Origin: Bradyrhizobium sp. LHD-71
GTDB taxonomy: Bacteria; Pseudomonadota; Alphaproteobacteria; Rhizobiales; Xanthobacteraceae
DNA: 64,000 bases
Reading direction: 5' to 3'
Assembly (NCBI RefSeq): GCF_031157255.1
Contig: NZ_JAVIFX010000009.1
Location: 62,001-126,000 of the forward strand
The notes under the pieces are model-generated. The model was not told the origin of the DNA. It saw nothing but the letters and a program-made list of their open reading frames with translations, and made no database searches. The position numbers and the translations under genes were made by a program. Below, piece after piece: positions 1 to 7,219 of the stretch. Numbering within the stretch: the stretch's first letter is position 1; every line of letters starts with the position of its first letter.

Positions 1-1
1 T

Positions 2-184
2 CCAGTGATCGCCGAATTCGTGGCCACGGGGCTTGTGCCACGCTTTCCGACGGCCCTGCTGGCGACTGGCCTCATGCTCATCGGCGTGATGAGCTTCTCC
101 ATCGGTCTCGTGCTCGACACGGTGACGAAGGCGCGTCGCGAGGCGAAACGGCTAGCCTATCTCGCCCACGCGCCGGTGCCTTAG
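2..184 (+). CDS. C-terminal end of a putative membrane-anchored glycosyltransferase (partial)
   Basis: An open frame runs in from the left edge and ends at TAG 182-184, giving the last 60 residues. They contain one strongly hydrophobic stretch (around LLATGLMLIGVMSFSIGLVL) followed by a basic tail (KARREAKRLAYLAH). This resembles the C-terminal membrane anchor and cytoplasmic tail of family 2 glycosyltransferases of rhizobia, but the catalytic domain is outside the window. The assignment is inference from this tail only. An unrelated membrane protein with a single C-terminal helix cannot be excluded. Confidence 0.45.
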   Translation, partial: PVIAEFVATGLVPRFPTALLATGLMLIGVMSFSIGLVLDTVTKARREAKRLAYLAHAPVP

Positions 185-270
185 TCCGGCCGACCGTTTT
201 CAGTCCAGGCGCCGGGCGCAGTACCTGCCGCGTAAGCCGGCTCAATTGACCTCCAGGCTACTCAGTATTA

Positions 271-290
271 GAATTCGGAATTCCGTATTC
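271..290. promoter_or_regulatory. Near-perfect 20-bp palindrome, probable GntR operator
   Basis: GAATTCGGAATTCCGTATTC pairs 9 of 10 positions with its own reverse complement. It lies 18 bases before the ATG at 309 of the GntR/FCD regulator, where an autoregulatory operator would be expected. The motif is seen directly; binding by this regulator is inferred. Confidence 0.55.
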
Positions 291-308
291 GGACAGGGCC
301 TAAGCCTG

Positions 309-977
309 ATGCTGCCTCTCGAAGAGACGCCAAGTCTGATTGCGCAGGTTTATCAGCGGCTTCTGGATGCTATCGCTGATCACACGCTTGCGCCTGGATG
401 CCGCATCCGGCAGGGCGAACTGGCGGAGCGCCTCTCGGTCTCGCGCCAGCCGATCAGCCACGCCCTCCATCTGCTGCACCGGCAGGGGCTGGTGATGGAG
501 GCCGGTCGCAAAGGCTTCCGGGTAGCGCCGCTCGATCCCGATCATATCCTGCGCCTGTACGAGGTGCGCGGTGCGCTCGATGGCCTCGCCGCGAGGCTCG
601 CGGCCTGTTCGCGCCTGGATCGCGCCTCGCGTCGCAAGCTGGAGGATGCCCTGCGGAGCGGAACCGAGATTACGCCTGAAACCCCACTGCCGCGGTTGAT
701 CGAGCTGGACGTTGCGTTCCACCGGGCCCTCTACGAACTTTCCGGCAATCCCGTGATCGAGCACACGGTCGGTCCGCAGTGGCCGCACATGCGGAGGTCC
801 ATGGCGTGTGTGTTGTCGCAGCCTGGCTATCCGGTGACCGTCTGGGAGGAGCACAGAGCGATCGTCGAACGCGTTTTCGCCGGCGATCCGGACGGCGCCG
901 AGCATGCCGCGAAATCGCATGCGCTCGCGGCCGGCCGAATGACAGAGGCGCATCTAAGGGCCAGCGAAGCGGCCTGA
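309..977 (+). CDS. GntR family transcriptional regulator, FadR/FCD subfamily
   Basis: 222 residues, the normal length for the family. Residues about 8-70 form the winged helix-turn-helix, with the recognition segment ELAERLSVSRQPISHALHLL. The rest is an all-helical FCD ligand-binding domain, with the typical metal/ligand region LDVAFHRALYEL and later histidines in EEHRAIVERV and KSHALAAG. FCD regulators usually sense small carboxylic acids and repress an adjacent catabolic operon. The frame is open back to a TTG at 246, but the ATG at 309 gives the standard N-terminus and leaves the palindrome 271-290 in the promoter, so 309 is preferred. It lies 39 bases before the dioxygenase gene and upstream of the TTT receptor array, which it probably controls. 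Confidence 0.85.
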   Translation: MLPLEETPSLIAQVYQRLLDAIADHTLAPGCRIRQGELAERLSVSRQPISHALHLLHRQGLVMEAGRKGFRVAPLDPDHILRLYEVRGALDGLAARLAACSRLDRASRRKLEDALRSGTEITPETPLPRLIELDVAFHRALYELSGNPVIEHTVGPQWPHMRRSMACVLSQPGYPVTVWEEHRAIVERVFAGDPDGAEHAAKSHALAAGRMTEAHLRASEAA

Positions 978-1016
978 CAGACGAGGAAGCCCGACAAACC
1001 ACAAGGAGGAAACGCG

Positions 1017-1814
1017 ATGAAACTGACTGCAGAACAAATCGAAAGTTTCCACACCGAAGGCTGGCTCTTCCTGCCGGACGTGTTCGATGCCGAGGAGACG
1101 GAGTTGCTCAAGGCTGAAGCCGAAGCGATCTATCGGCAGGATCGTCCGGAGGTCTGGCGCGAGAAGAGCGGAGCGCCCCGGACCGCCTTCGCTGCCCACA
1201 CTTACAGCGAGCCTTTTCGTCTTCTTGGCGCGCATCCGCGCCTGATCGAGCCTGTCGAGCAGATCTTTGGCGAGAAGCTCTACACCCATCAGTTCAAGAT
1301 CAATGCGAAGTCGGCCTTCACCGGCGAGGTCTGGCAGTGGCACCAGGACTACGGCACCTGGAAGCGGGACGACGGGATGCCCGAGCCGCGCGCAATGAAC
1401 ATTTCGGTCTTTCTTGATGAGGTCATGCACATCAACGGGCCGCTGCTGCTCGTGCCGAAGAGCCAGACGGCAGGTGATTTGAAAGCTTCCCACGACAGGG
1501 AGACCACCTCCTATCCGTTATGGACGCTCGATGAAGAGACGGTGACCCGGCTGGTGCGCGAAGGTGGAATCGTCGCGCCGACAGGCAAGCCTGGTGGCGT
1601 GCTGATGTTTCACGGCAATCTGGTGCACGGGTCCGCAGGAAACATCACGCCTTATCCGCGCAAGATCGTGTATCTGACGCTGAATGCGGTCTCGAATTAC
1701 ATCCGCACGCCGACCCGACCGGAGTTCATCGCGCATCGCGACTTCTCGCCGATCGAGCCGGTTGAGGACGACGCGCTAAGGCAACTCGCCCGGCGCACAA
1801 GACAGGCCGCCTAG
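1017..1814 (+). CDS. PhyH-family Fe(II)/2-oxoglutarate dioxygenase, EctD-like
   Basis: 265 residues. A strong Shine-Dalgarno sequence (aaggagga, near 1001-1008) precedes the ATG. The iron-binding facial triad is visible: H109 and D111 in WQWHQDYGTW and H204 in NLVHGSAGN, with R215 placed to bind the 2-oxoglutarate carboxylate. The stretch WHQDYGTWKRDDGMPEPRA closely follows the ectoine-hydroxylase signature (WHSDFETWHxEDGMPxMRA), so the protein belongs to the EctD/PhyH branch. No ectoine biosynthesis gene is nearby, and the neighbours are a GntR regulator and carboxylate receptors. It more likely hydroxylates a small imported substrate than ectoine itself. The fold and cofactors are well supported; the substrate is unknown. 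Confidence 0.85.
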   Translation: MKLTAEQIESFHTEGWLFLPDVFDAEETELLKAEAEAIYRQDRPEVWREKSGAPRTAFAAHTYSEPFRLLGAHPRLIEPVEQIFGEKLYTHQFKINAKSAFTGEVWQWHQDYGTWKRDDGMPEPRAMNISVFLDEVMHINGPLLLVPKSQTAGDLKASHDRETTSYPLWTLDEETVTRLVREGGIVAPTGKPGGVLMFHGNLVHGSAGNITPYPRKIVYLTLNAVSNYIRTPTRPEFIAHRDFSPIEPVEDDALRQLARRTRQAA

Positions 1815-1837
1815 AACTCGGTTTATCGGTTGTGCCA

Positions 1838-1870
1838 CGGCGCCACGGCCAGGGTCTGGCCGTGGCGCCG
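1838..1870 (+). terminator. Strong hairpin after the dioxygenase gene
   Basis: A perfect 14-bp stem (cggcgccacggcca, pairing with tggccgtggcgccg) encloses a 5-base loop, 23 bases after the dioxygenase stop. No T-run follows, so it may act as an mRNA-stabilising or pausing hairpin rather than a classical terminator. The remaining interval to 2117 holds a smaller hairpin near 1938-1954 and nothing else recognisable. Confidence 0.45.
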
Positions 1871-2117
1871 CGCATTCAGCCCGGCGGCTCGCCAATGGCG
1901 GTTGCCAGCAGGCCGGTTGAAATATTTTCGCTGCCAATCGCCAAGTGGCGATCGTTTCATTTCCTTTTCGGCCGATGAATTGGCGCAGACTCGCCTGCCG
2001 AGAGGCCGTGCACGTCGGGACCTGCACGTCTCTGCTGCGGTTCCGGCGCTTGCGCGGCGCAACGCCGGGCGGTTACCTCGCGCCGCCGCGATCCGGCAAA
2101 AAAGAAAAGGAAAATCA

Positions 2118-3086
2118 ATGATTCGACGTCAACTCCTGACGGCGCTTGGCGCGGCCACGCTCCTTGGCGCGCTCGCCGTCCCTGCATATGCGCAGGACTA
2201 TCCCGTCAAGCCGGTGACCCTCATTATTCCGTGGACCGCAGGTGGGCCGACCGACGTCGCCATGCGCGCCATCGCCGAAGTTGCATCCAAGCATCTCGGC
2301 CAGCCGATCATCGTCGAGAACAAGGCAGGTGGCGGCGGTGCGTTGGGTCCTGCGACCATGGCTGCGACCGCGAAGCCCGACGGCTACACGATCGCGCAGA
2401 TTCCGATCGGCGTATACCGCCTGCCAATCATGCAGGAGACGACCTGGGATCCCTTGAAGGATTTCACCTACATCGTCCATCTCACCGGCTACGTGTTCGC
2501 AACCTTCGCCAGCGAGGAGTCTGGCTTCAAAACCTGGAGCGACGTCGTCGCGTTCGCGAAGAAAAACCCGGGCAAAGTCAGTTATGCCACGCCGGGCGCC
2601 GGCACATCACTGCACATCGGCATGGAGCAGATGGCGGCGAAGGAGGGCATCAAGCTGACCCACGTGCCGTTCAAGGGCGCATCCGAGGTCAACGTCGCCG
2701 TCGCCGGCAACCACACCATGCTCGGCGCCAGCGGCCTCAGCGCAAAGCCGCTGGCTGACGCAGGCAAGCTCCGCTTTCTGACGATCTGGGCAGGAAATCG
2801 CGTGAAGCTTTTGCCGGATGTGCCGACGCTGAAGGAAGTCGGTCTTCCATTCGTGTTCGATTCGCCGTTCGGCCTCGCCGGACCGAAAGGCATGGACCCG
2901 AAGGTGGTGGCCAAGCTTCACGACGCCTTCAAGAGGGCGCTCGAGGATCCGTCCGTGCTCGCGACGTTTGAAAAGTACGAGATGGTGCCGAACTATCTCG
3001 ACAGCGCCGACTACACGAAGTTCGTGCAGGACTTCATGGTGTCGGAACGCAAGGCGCTGACCGACATCGGCCTCGCAAAGAAGTAG
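2118..3086 (+). CDS. TTT-family periplasmic substrate-binding protein (Bug/TctC), copy 1
   Basis: 322 residues. A Sec signal peptide ends at AYAQDYPVKPV, and the mature protein starts with the Bug signature LIIPWTAGGPTDVAMRA, whose loop contacts a substrate carboxylate. The C-terminal lobe holds DSPFGLAGPKGMDPKVVAKLHDAF, shared almost unchanged by the other four receptors here. Such proteins capture mono-, di- or tricarboxylates in the periplasm and pass them to TctAB. The frame is open upstream to 1830, but the ATG at 2118, preceded by a purine-rich aaaagaaaaggaaa tract, starts the signal peptide and is preferred. It is the first of five paralogues in one 7.3-kb stretch and is followed by its own terminator-like hairpin. 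Confidence 0.9.
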   Translation: MIRRQLLTALGAATLLGALAVPAYAQDYPVKPVTLIIPWTAGGPTDVAMRAIAEVASKHLGQPIIVENKAGGGGALGPATMAATAKPDGYTIAQIPIGVYRLPIMQETTWDPLKDFTYIVHLTGYVFATFASEESGFKTWSDVVAFAKKNPGKVSYATPGAGTSLHIGMEQMAAKEGIKLTHVPFKGASEVNVAVAGNHTMLGASGLSAKPLADAGKLRFLTIWAGNRVKLLPDVPTLKEVGLPFVFDSPFGLAGPKGMDPKVVAKLHDAFKRALEDPSVLATFEKYEMVPNYLDSADYTKFVQDFMVSERKALTDIGLAKK

Positions 3087-3110
3087 CGGCGCCAGATCTC
3101 CCGCATTCGG

Positions 3111-3150
3111 AAAGAAGGCCTTCCGCTGCACGGGAGGCCTTCTTTACATT
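3111..3150 (+). terminator. Probable rho-independent terminator after receptor copy 1
   Basis: An 11-bp perfect stem (aaagaaggcct at 3111-3121 with aggccttcttt at 3135-3145) is followed by a T-rich stretch. It lies 24 bases after the receptor stop and suggests that copy 1 can be transcribed as a separate unit. Confidence 0.7.
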
Positions 3151-3155
3151 TTCAG

Positions 3156-3256
3156 TGTCGTCCTCGCGAAGGCGGGGACCCAGCATTCCGAAGCGCTCGA
3201 AATCTATTTGCGGCCGCTCTGGAATACTGGATGTCCGCTTTCGCGGGCATGACGGC
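3156..3256. repeat. Dispersed palindromic (REP-like) element, GTCATGCCCGCG family
   Basis: On the minus strand this begins tcatgcccgcgaaagcggac, continues through a ccagtattccagagc core and ends near ggtccccgccttcgcgagg. This is the usual look of a rhizobial intergenic palindrome. Related sequence occurs near 28238-28330 and 52453-52486. The element supplies the last residues and stop of the reductase reading frame on the minus strand. Confidence 0.55.
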
Positions 3257-4226
3257 CGAACTTCGACTTGAATTGAACGCACGTTATGAACGAAACGGGG
3301 CTGAAGAGCTTGTCCGCGTGGCGGTAACCGCTTGCCTCACAGGTCGCGAAGATCAGCGACTGATGCGCGGAAGCGCCGGCAAGTGCGCCGTCGCCGACTG
3401 CGAGCGCAACCGATCCTGCCGCGCGCGCCGCATCGCCGCAGGCGAAGACACCCGGTACGGTCGTCTCCTTGACCATATTGGTCTGGATGAACGGACCCAA
3501 GGGGCCTTGTTCGAACGTGCAGCCGAGCTGCTCGGCGAGGGGGCTAGCCATATCGGTTCGCGTCAGCGTGAACAGGCCGTTCAGTGCAATGACGCGACCA
3601 TCCTTGAGTTCGATATCGGCTTTGCCGCTGATCTTCGTGATCGGTTCGTACTCCAGCGTCACCTCGCGCCTGCGCAGTTGATCGAGCTGAGTCGCGTCCG
3701 GCGCAAACGCTTCGTTCACGAACAGCGTCGTGGGGCCCCAGTCGGGCAGCATGAGTGCGTGATGCATCGACAGCGCGGAGCTGGCGAGCACGCCGACCGG
3801 TCCGGCGCCCAGCTCGTAGCCATGGCAATAAGGGCAATGAAATACGCTGTGGCCCCAGCGCTCGGCCAGACCGGGAATGTCCGGCAGATGATCTGCGACG
3901 CCTGTGGCCAGGATCAGGCGTTTGGCGGCGTGGCTTTCGCCGTTGTCTGTTTCGACCGAGAAATCGCTCCCGATCAGGCGCGATGCCGCGGCGTACGCGT
4001 CGATCCAGGTGACGGTCGGATAAGCCATCAATTGCGTGCGCGCCGTAGCGGCGATCGCGCCGGGCGCGCGTCCGTCCTGTGCCAGAAATCCGTGTGAGGC
4101 TTTGGCAAAGCGATTGCGCCGACTGCCTCCGTCGATCACCAGCACGTTCCGCCGTGCGCGGGCAAGCTGCAACGCCGCGGAGAGGCCGGCATAGCTTCCA
4201 CCGATGATTACCGCATCGAAGGTCAT
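3204..4226 (-). CDS. Thioredoxin-reductase-like NAD(P)/FAD-dependent oxidoreductase
   Basis: 340 residues from the ATG at 4226. An N-terminal FAD-binding GGSYAGLSAALQLARA (residues 9-24) is followed by ILATGV, then the redox-active CPYCHGYE (C131, C134) and a C-terminal FAD motif FACGDAARAAG. This is the small TrxB-like family that often pairs with Rrf2 or other redox-sensing regulators. The family normally ends soon after SLIF. Here about 47 further residues follow, and the last sixteen (RHARESGHPVFQSGRK) are read through a dispersed palindromic repeat, so the native stop appears to have been lost. The start codon overlaps the stop of the Rrf2 gene (ATGA), which implies translational coupling. 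A Shine-Dalgarno aagggaga lies inside that upstream gene. Confidence 0.85.
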   Translation of the reverse strand: MTFDAVIIGGSYAGLSAALQLARARRNVLVIDGGSRRNRFAKASHGFLAQDGRAPGAIAATARTQLMAYPTVTWIDAYAAASRLIGSDFSVETDNGESHAAKRLILATGVADHLPDIPGLAERWGHSVFHCPYCHGYELGAGPVGVLASSALSMHHALMLPDWGPTTLFVNEAFAPDATQLDQLRRREVTLEYEPITKISGKADIELKDGRVIALNGLFTLTRTDMASPLAEQLGCTFEQGPLGPFIQTNMVKETTVPGVFACGDAARAAGSVALAVGDGALAGASAHQSLIFATCEASGYRHADKLFSPVSFITCVQFKSKFGRHARESGHPVFQSGRK

Positions 4227-4675
4227 GCAAGTCTCCCTTTTGAGTTTCGCTGGTTCGTGAGACCCGCACGGAATTCGTCCACAAGCTTGGCGAGCGTGAC
4301 GTCGGCAAGCTTCTCGATAAGCAACGCCTCCGCTTCCTGAAAGGCGCCGGTCAGCGTCCGGTTGACGGCTCGTTCGACAAGACATGAGGGGTGCTCGAGG
4401 TGCACGCCGATCGCCAGCAAGGTCGGCGCACCAAGCGCATCGTAAATATCCTTCAGGGTAACCTGCGAAAGGTCACAGGCGATTTCCCACCCGCCGCCGT
4501 GTCCCTTCTCGGAGCGGACGAGGCCCGCGTCGCGCAACCCTGCCATGGTCCGACGCACGACAACGGCATTCGTGTTCATGCACTCGGCGAGTTCTGCGGA
4601 TGTCATCGGCCGTGTATGCCCGGCCATGTGCAACAAGGCATGCAGCGTGGCTGAAAGTCGGCTGTCACGTTTCAT
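4223..4675 (-). CDS. Rrf2 family transcriptional regulator
   Basis: 150 residues. The N-terminal winged helix is clear: KRDSRLSATLHALLHMAGH, then SAELAECMNTNAVVVRRTMAGLRDAGLVRSEKGHGGGWEIA, ending in the family's wing motif. The three clustered cysteines that hold a [2Fe-2S] cluster in IscR and NsrR are absent (only C44, C59 and the isolated C91 are seen), so this belongs to the cluster-free branch that may sense thiol or redox state differently. The ATG at 4675 overlaps an inverted repeat and is the conventional start; a few in-frame codons lie upstream. It forms a two-gene operon with the reductase that it overlaps by four bases, and probably represses it. Confidence 0.85.
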   Translation of the reverse strand: MKRDSRLSATLHALLHMAGHTRPMTSAELAECMNTNAVVVRRTMAGLRDAGLVRSEKGHGGGWEIACDLSQVTLKDIYDALGAPTLLAIGVHLEHPSCLVERAVNRTLTGAFQEAEALLIEKLADVTLAKLVDEFRAGLTNQRNSKGRLA

Positions 4676-4694
4676 GTAACTTAGTATGATACAT
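4674..4694. promoter_or_regulatory. Inverted repeat overlapping the Rrf2 start, probable operator
   Basis: A 21-base sequence with ATGTA at one end and TACAT at the other pairs at 8 of 10 positions around its centre. It overlaps the Rrf2 initiation codon, where bound repressor would block transcription or initiation. The symmetry is observed; the regulator-site pairing is inferred from position. Confidence 0.5.
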
Positions 4695-4919
4695 GATGCG
4701 CTTGCCGTCAAGCGCGAGTGCGGGATCGTTTACGCGCGCACGTTGTTTGATGCGCTACACCGTCAACATTCGGAACCTGTTCTGCACGACTTTCCGTCGC
4801 AAATGTCCGCCGTGGTGCGGAAAATTCTGCTTCTGCCCTGCCGCTGAACTCTGGTTTGATGCTGTCAAACAGAGGGGCGCACCGATCAAGGTCAAGCCTC
4901 CAAGAGGGAGGTTACGCGG

Positions 4920-5888
4920 ATGGCGGGATTGCTCCGTTCACTTGCCGTGGCTGTCGCCGGTACTATCGGGCTTACGTTTCCATTCCATGCCGTTGCACAG
5001 AACTTTCCGACGAGGCCGATCACACTGATCGTGCCGTTCCCGGCGGGAGGTCCGACCGATCTCGCAATGCGCGCGCTTGGTGAGGCCGCGGCGAAGCACC
5101 TCGGCCAGCCGGTTATTGTCGAGAACAAGGCGGGCGGCGCCGGCACAGTTGGTCCTGCGACCATGGCTGCGACCGCAAAGCCCGATGGCTACACGATCGC
5201 GCAGATGCCAATCACGGTCTATCGGCTGCCGCTGATGCAGCAGACCACATGGAAGGCAGATGATTTCACTTACATCATTCATCTCACCGGCTACGTGTTT
5301 GCCCACATTGCGAGCGCTACGACACCGTTCAAGACTTGGCAGGATGTCGTTGACTACGCGAAAGCCAATCCGGGCAAGGTGACCTACGGCTCGTCGGGGA
5401 CCGGAGGATCGCCGCACCTCGGCACAGAGCAGGTTGCAGAGAAGGCCGGCATCAAGCTGACGCATGTGCCGTTCAAGGGGGCGGCCGAGCTGCACGCCGC
5501 GGTCGCCGGCGGTCACGTGATGGTTGGTGCCGGGGGCGCCTCTTCGAAACAGATCGTTGATGCCGGCAAAGCGCGATTCCTGAATGTCTGGACCGCGAAG
5601 CGGCAGAAGTCTTTTCCCGATGTTCCGACACTGCAAGAACTCGGATATCCGTTCGTGATCGACTCGCCTTTTGGCATCGCCGGTCCGAAAGGCATGGATC
5701 CGAAGGTCGTCGTCAAACTGCACGACGCGTTCAAGAAGGCGATCGAGGATCCGGCCGTGATCGAAACGCTGGACCGATTTGAGATGGTACCGAACTACAA
5801 GAACTCGGCGGATTACAAGCTGGCCGTCGATGAGCAGATCAAGCTGGAGAGCGCTTTGCTTGAACGCATTGGACTTCTGAAGAAGTAG
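4920..5888 (+). CDS. TTT-family periplasmic substrate-binding protein (Bug/TctC), copy 2
   Basis: 322 residues, starting MAGLLRSLAVAVAGTIGLTF and with the signal peptide ending FHAVAQNFP. A Shine-Dalgarno aagagggagg precedes the ATG at 4920. The carboxylate-contacting loop reads LIVPFPAGGPTDLAMRA. The lid region differs from copy 1 (TTWKADDFTYIIHLTGYVFAHIA) but matches copy 3 closely, so copies 2 and 3 look like the most recent duplicates. The upstream interval shared with the divergent Rrf2 gene (4695-4919) shows no other clear element. The following 218 bases before copy 3 hold nothing recognisable. Confidence 0.9.
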   Translation: MAGLLRSLAVAVAGTIGLTFPFHAVAQNFPTRPITLIVPFPAGGPTDLAMRALGEAAAKHLGQPVIVENKAGGAGTVGPATMAATAKPDGYTIAQMPITVYRLPLMQQTTWKADDFTYIIHLTGYVFAHIASATTPFKTWQDVVDYAKANPGKVTYGSSGTGGSPHLGTEQVAEKAGIKLTHVPFKGAAELHAAVAGGHVMVGAGGASSKQIVDAGKARFLNVWTAKRQKSFPDVPTLQELGYPFVIDSPFGIAGPKGMDPKVVVKLHDAFKKAIEDPAVIETLDRFEMVPNYKNSADYKLAVDEQIKLESALLERIGLLKK

Positions 5889-6106
5889 CGAGAGCGTTCG
5901 GCAATGGTCGCAAGAGAGCTGCGGCGCTGCCGGAGCAGCGGCATGGAAGGAAAGGAAGACGATACAGATTCATCGCAAGCGGACGGTCAATCTTATAACG
6001 AAAAGCCGAACGCTTCGAAGCACGAGAGTCACGGACAATAACGTGATCCACCGAGCCGCGGCCGCCGCGCAAGTGACGGTCTCGCTGCTTTCATCTGAGA
6101 GGAAAA

Positions 6107-7072
6107 ATGAACTACCCGCGTCTGAAAGCTATTCTGGCGTCCCTCGGTCTCATGGTTCTGGCGGGTGCGGCGTCTGCCCAGGATTATCCCTCCAAGCCGA
6201 TCAATCTGATCGTGCCCTGGCCCGCTGGCGGCCCCACCGACATCACCATGCGCGCGATGGCGGAGGCTGCTGCCAAGCATCTCGGCCAGCCGATTGTCAT
6301 TGAGAACAAGGCTGGTGGCGGCGGCACGGTCGGTCCTGCGACGATGGCTGCAAGTGCCAAGCCCGACGGTTACACGCTCGCGCAAATGCCGATCACCGTC
6401 TATCGCCTGCCGTTGATGCAGAAGACGACGTGGAAGGCCGACGATTTCACCTACATTATCCATCTGACGGGCTACGTGTTCGCGGTGTTTGCCGGGGCTG
6501 ACACGCCGTTCAAGACCTGGGAAGACGTGATCGCCTATGCAAAGGCCAACCCAGGCAAGATCACCTATGGCTCGACCGGCTCGGGGACCTCGTTGCATCT
6601 CGGCATGGAGATGCTTGCGGAGAAGTCGGGCGTAAAGTTCACGCATGTGCCGTTCAAGGGCGCAGCCGAAGTGAATGCTGCGGTCGCCGGGGGTCACGTA
6701 ATGCTCGGCGCTAGCGGCACCAGCATCAAGCCGCTGGTCGATGCCGGCAAGGCACGCTTTCTCAATGTCTGGACTGCCAAACGCGTCTCGTTCCTGCCCG
6801 AGATTCCGACGCTGCAGGATCTTGGCTACCCCTATGTCATCGACTCTCCTTGGGGCCTTGCCGGACCGAAGGGCATGGATCCGAAAGTGGTGGCGAAGAT
6901 TCACGACGCCTTCAGGAAAGCGTTGCAAGAGCAGCCGGTGATCGACACGCTTGCGCGGTTCGACATGGTGCCGAACTACAAGAACACGGCCGACTACAAC
7001 GCCGCCGTGGCCGAGCAGATCAAGCTCGAGGAGGCGCTGCTCAAGCGCATCGGCCTGGAACGAAAGGACTGA
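6107..7072 (+). CDS. TTT-family periplasmic substrate-binding protein (Bug/TctC), copy 3
   Basis: 321 residues with a signal peptide ending ASAQDYPSKPIN. The mature start is LIVPWPAGGPTDITMRAMAE. A Shine-Dalgarno gagagga lies just before the ATG. It shares with copy 2 long identical blocks, such as ITVYRLPLMQ, FTYIIHLTGYVFA and the C-terminal VPNYKNxADY...EQIKLExALLxRIGL. The mature family fold is the two-lobe periplasmic receptor whose ligand is held by backbone amides at the PWxAGG loop. A hairpin with a T-rich tail follows at 7084-7120. Confidence 0.9.
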   Translation: MNYPRLKAILASLGLMVLAGAASAQDYPSKPINLIVPWPAGGPTDITMRAMAEAAAKHLGQPIVIENKAGGGGTVGPATMAASAKPDGYTLAQMPITVYRLPLMQKTTWKADDFTYIIHLTGYVFAVFAGADTPFKTWEDVIAYAKANPGKITYGSTGSGTSLHLGMEMLAEKSGVKFTHVPFKGAAEVNAAVAGGHVMLGASGTSIKPLVDAGKARFLNVWTAKRVSFLPEIPTLQDLGYPYVIDSPWGLAGPKGMDPKVVAKIHDAFRKALQEQPVIDTLARFDMVPNYKNTADYNAAVAEQIKLEEALLKRIGLERKD

Positions 7073-7083
7073 GAAAAGACAGG

Positions 7084-7120
7084 CGGCAGGAGCACCCCAG
7101 CGGCTCTTGCCGTTCTGTTT
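7084..7120 (+). terminator. Terminator-like hairpin after receptor copy 3
   Basis: cggcaggagc (7084-7093) pairs with gctcttgccg (7103-7112), with one G-U pair and a 9-base loop. It is followed by ttctgttt. It is a moderate candidate for a factor-independent terminator or attenuator between copies 3 and 4. Confidence 0.5.
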
Positions 7121-7219
7121 CCCGCCGGCATGATGGTCGTTGTGGAATCGTTACCAAACGGGCCCCTGTAAGGTGAGCGCCCGCGCGTTGATCGTGACGA
7201 AAATTCAAAGTGAGGAAAA

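Noticed and set aside
1017-1814. Ectoine hydroxylase EctD
   Set aside because: The signature is similar but not identical and no ectABC genes accompany it, so only the wider EctD-like label is used.
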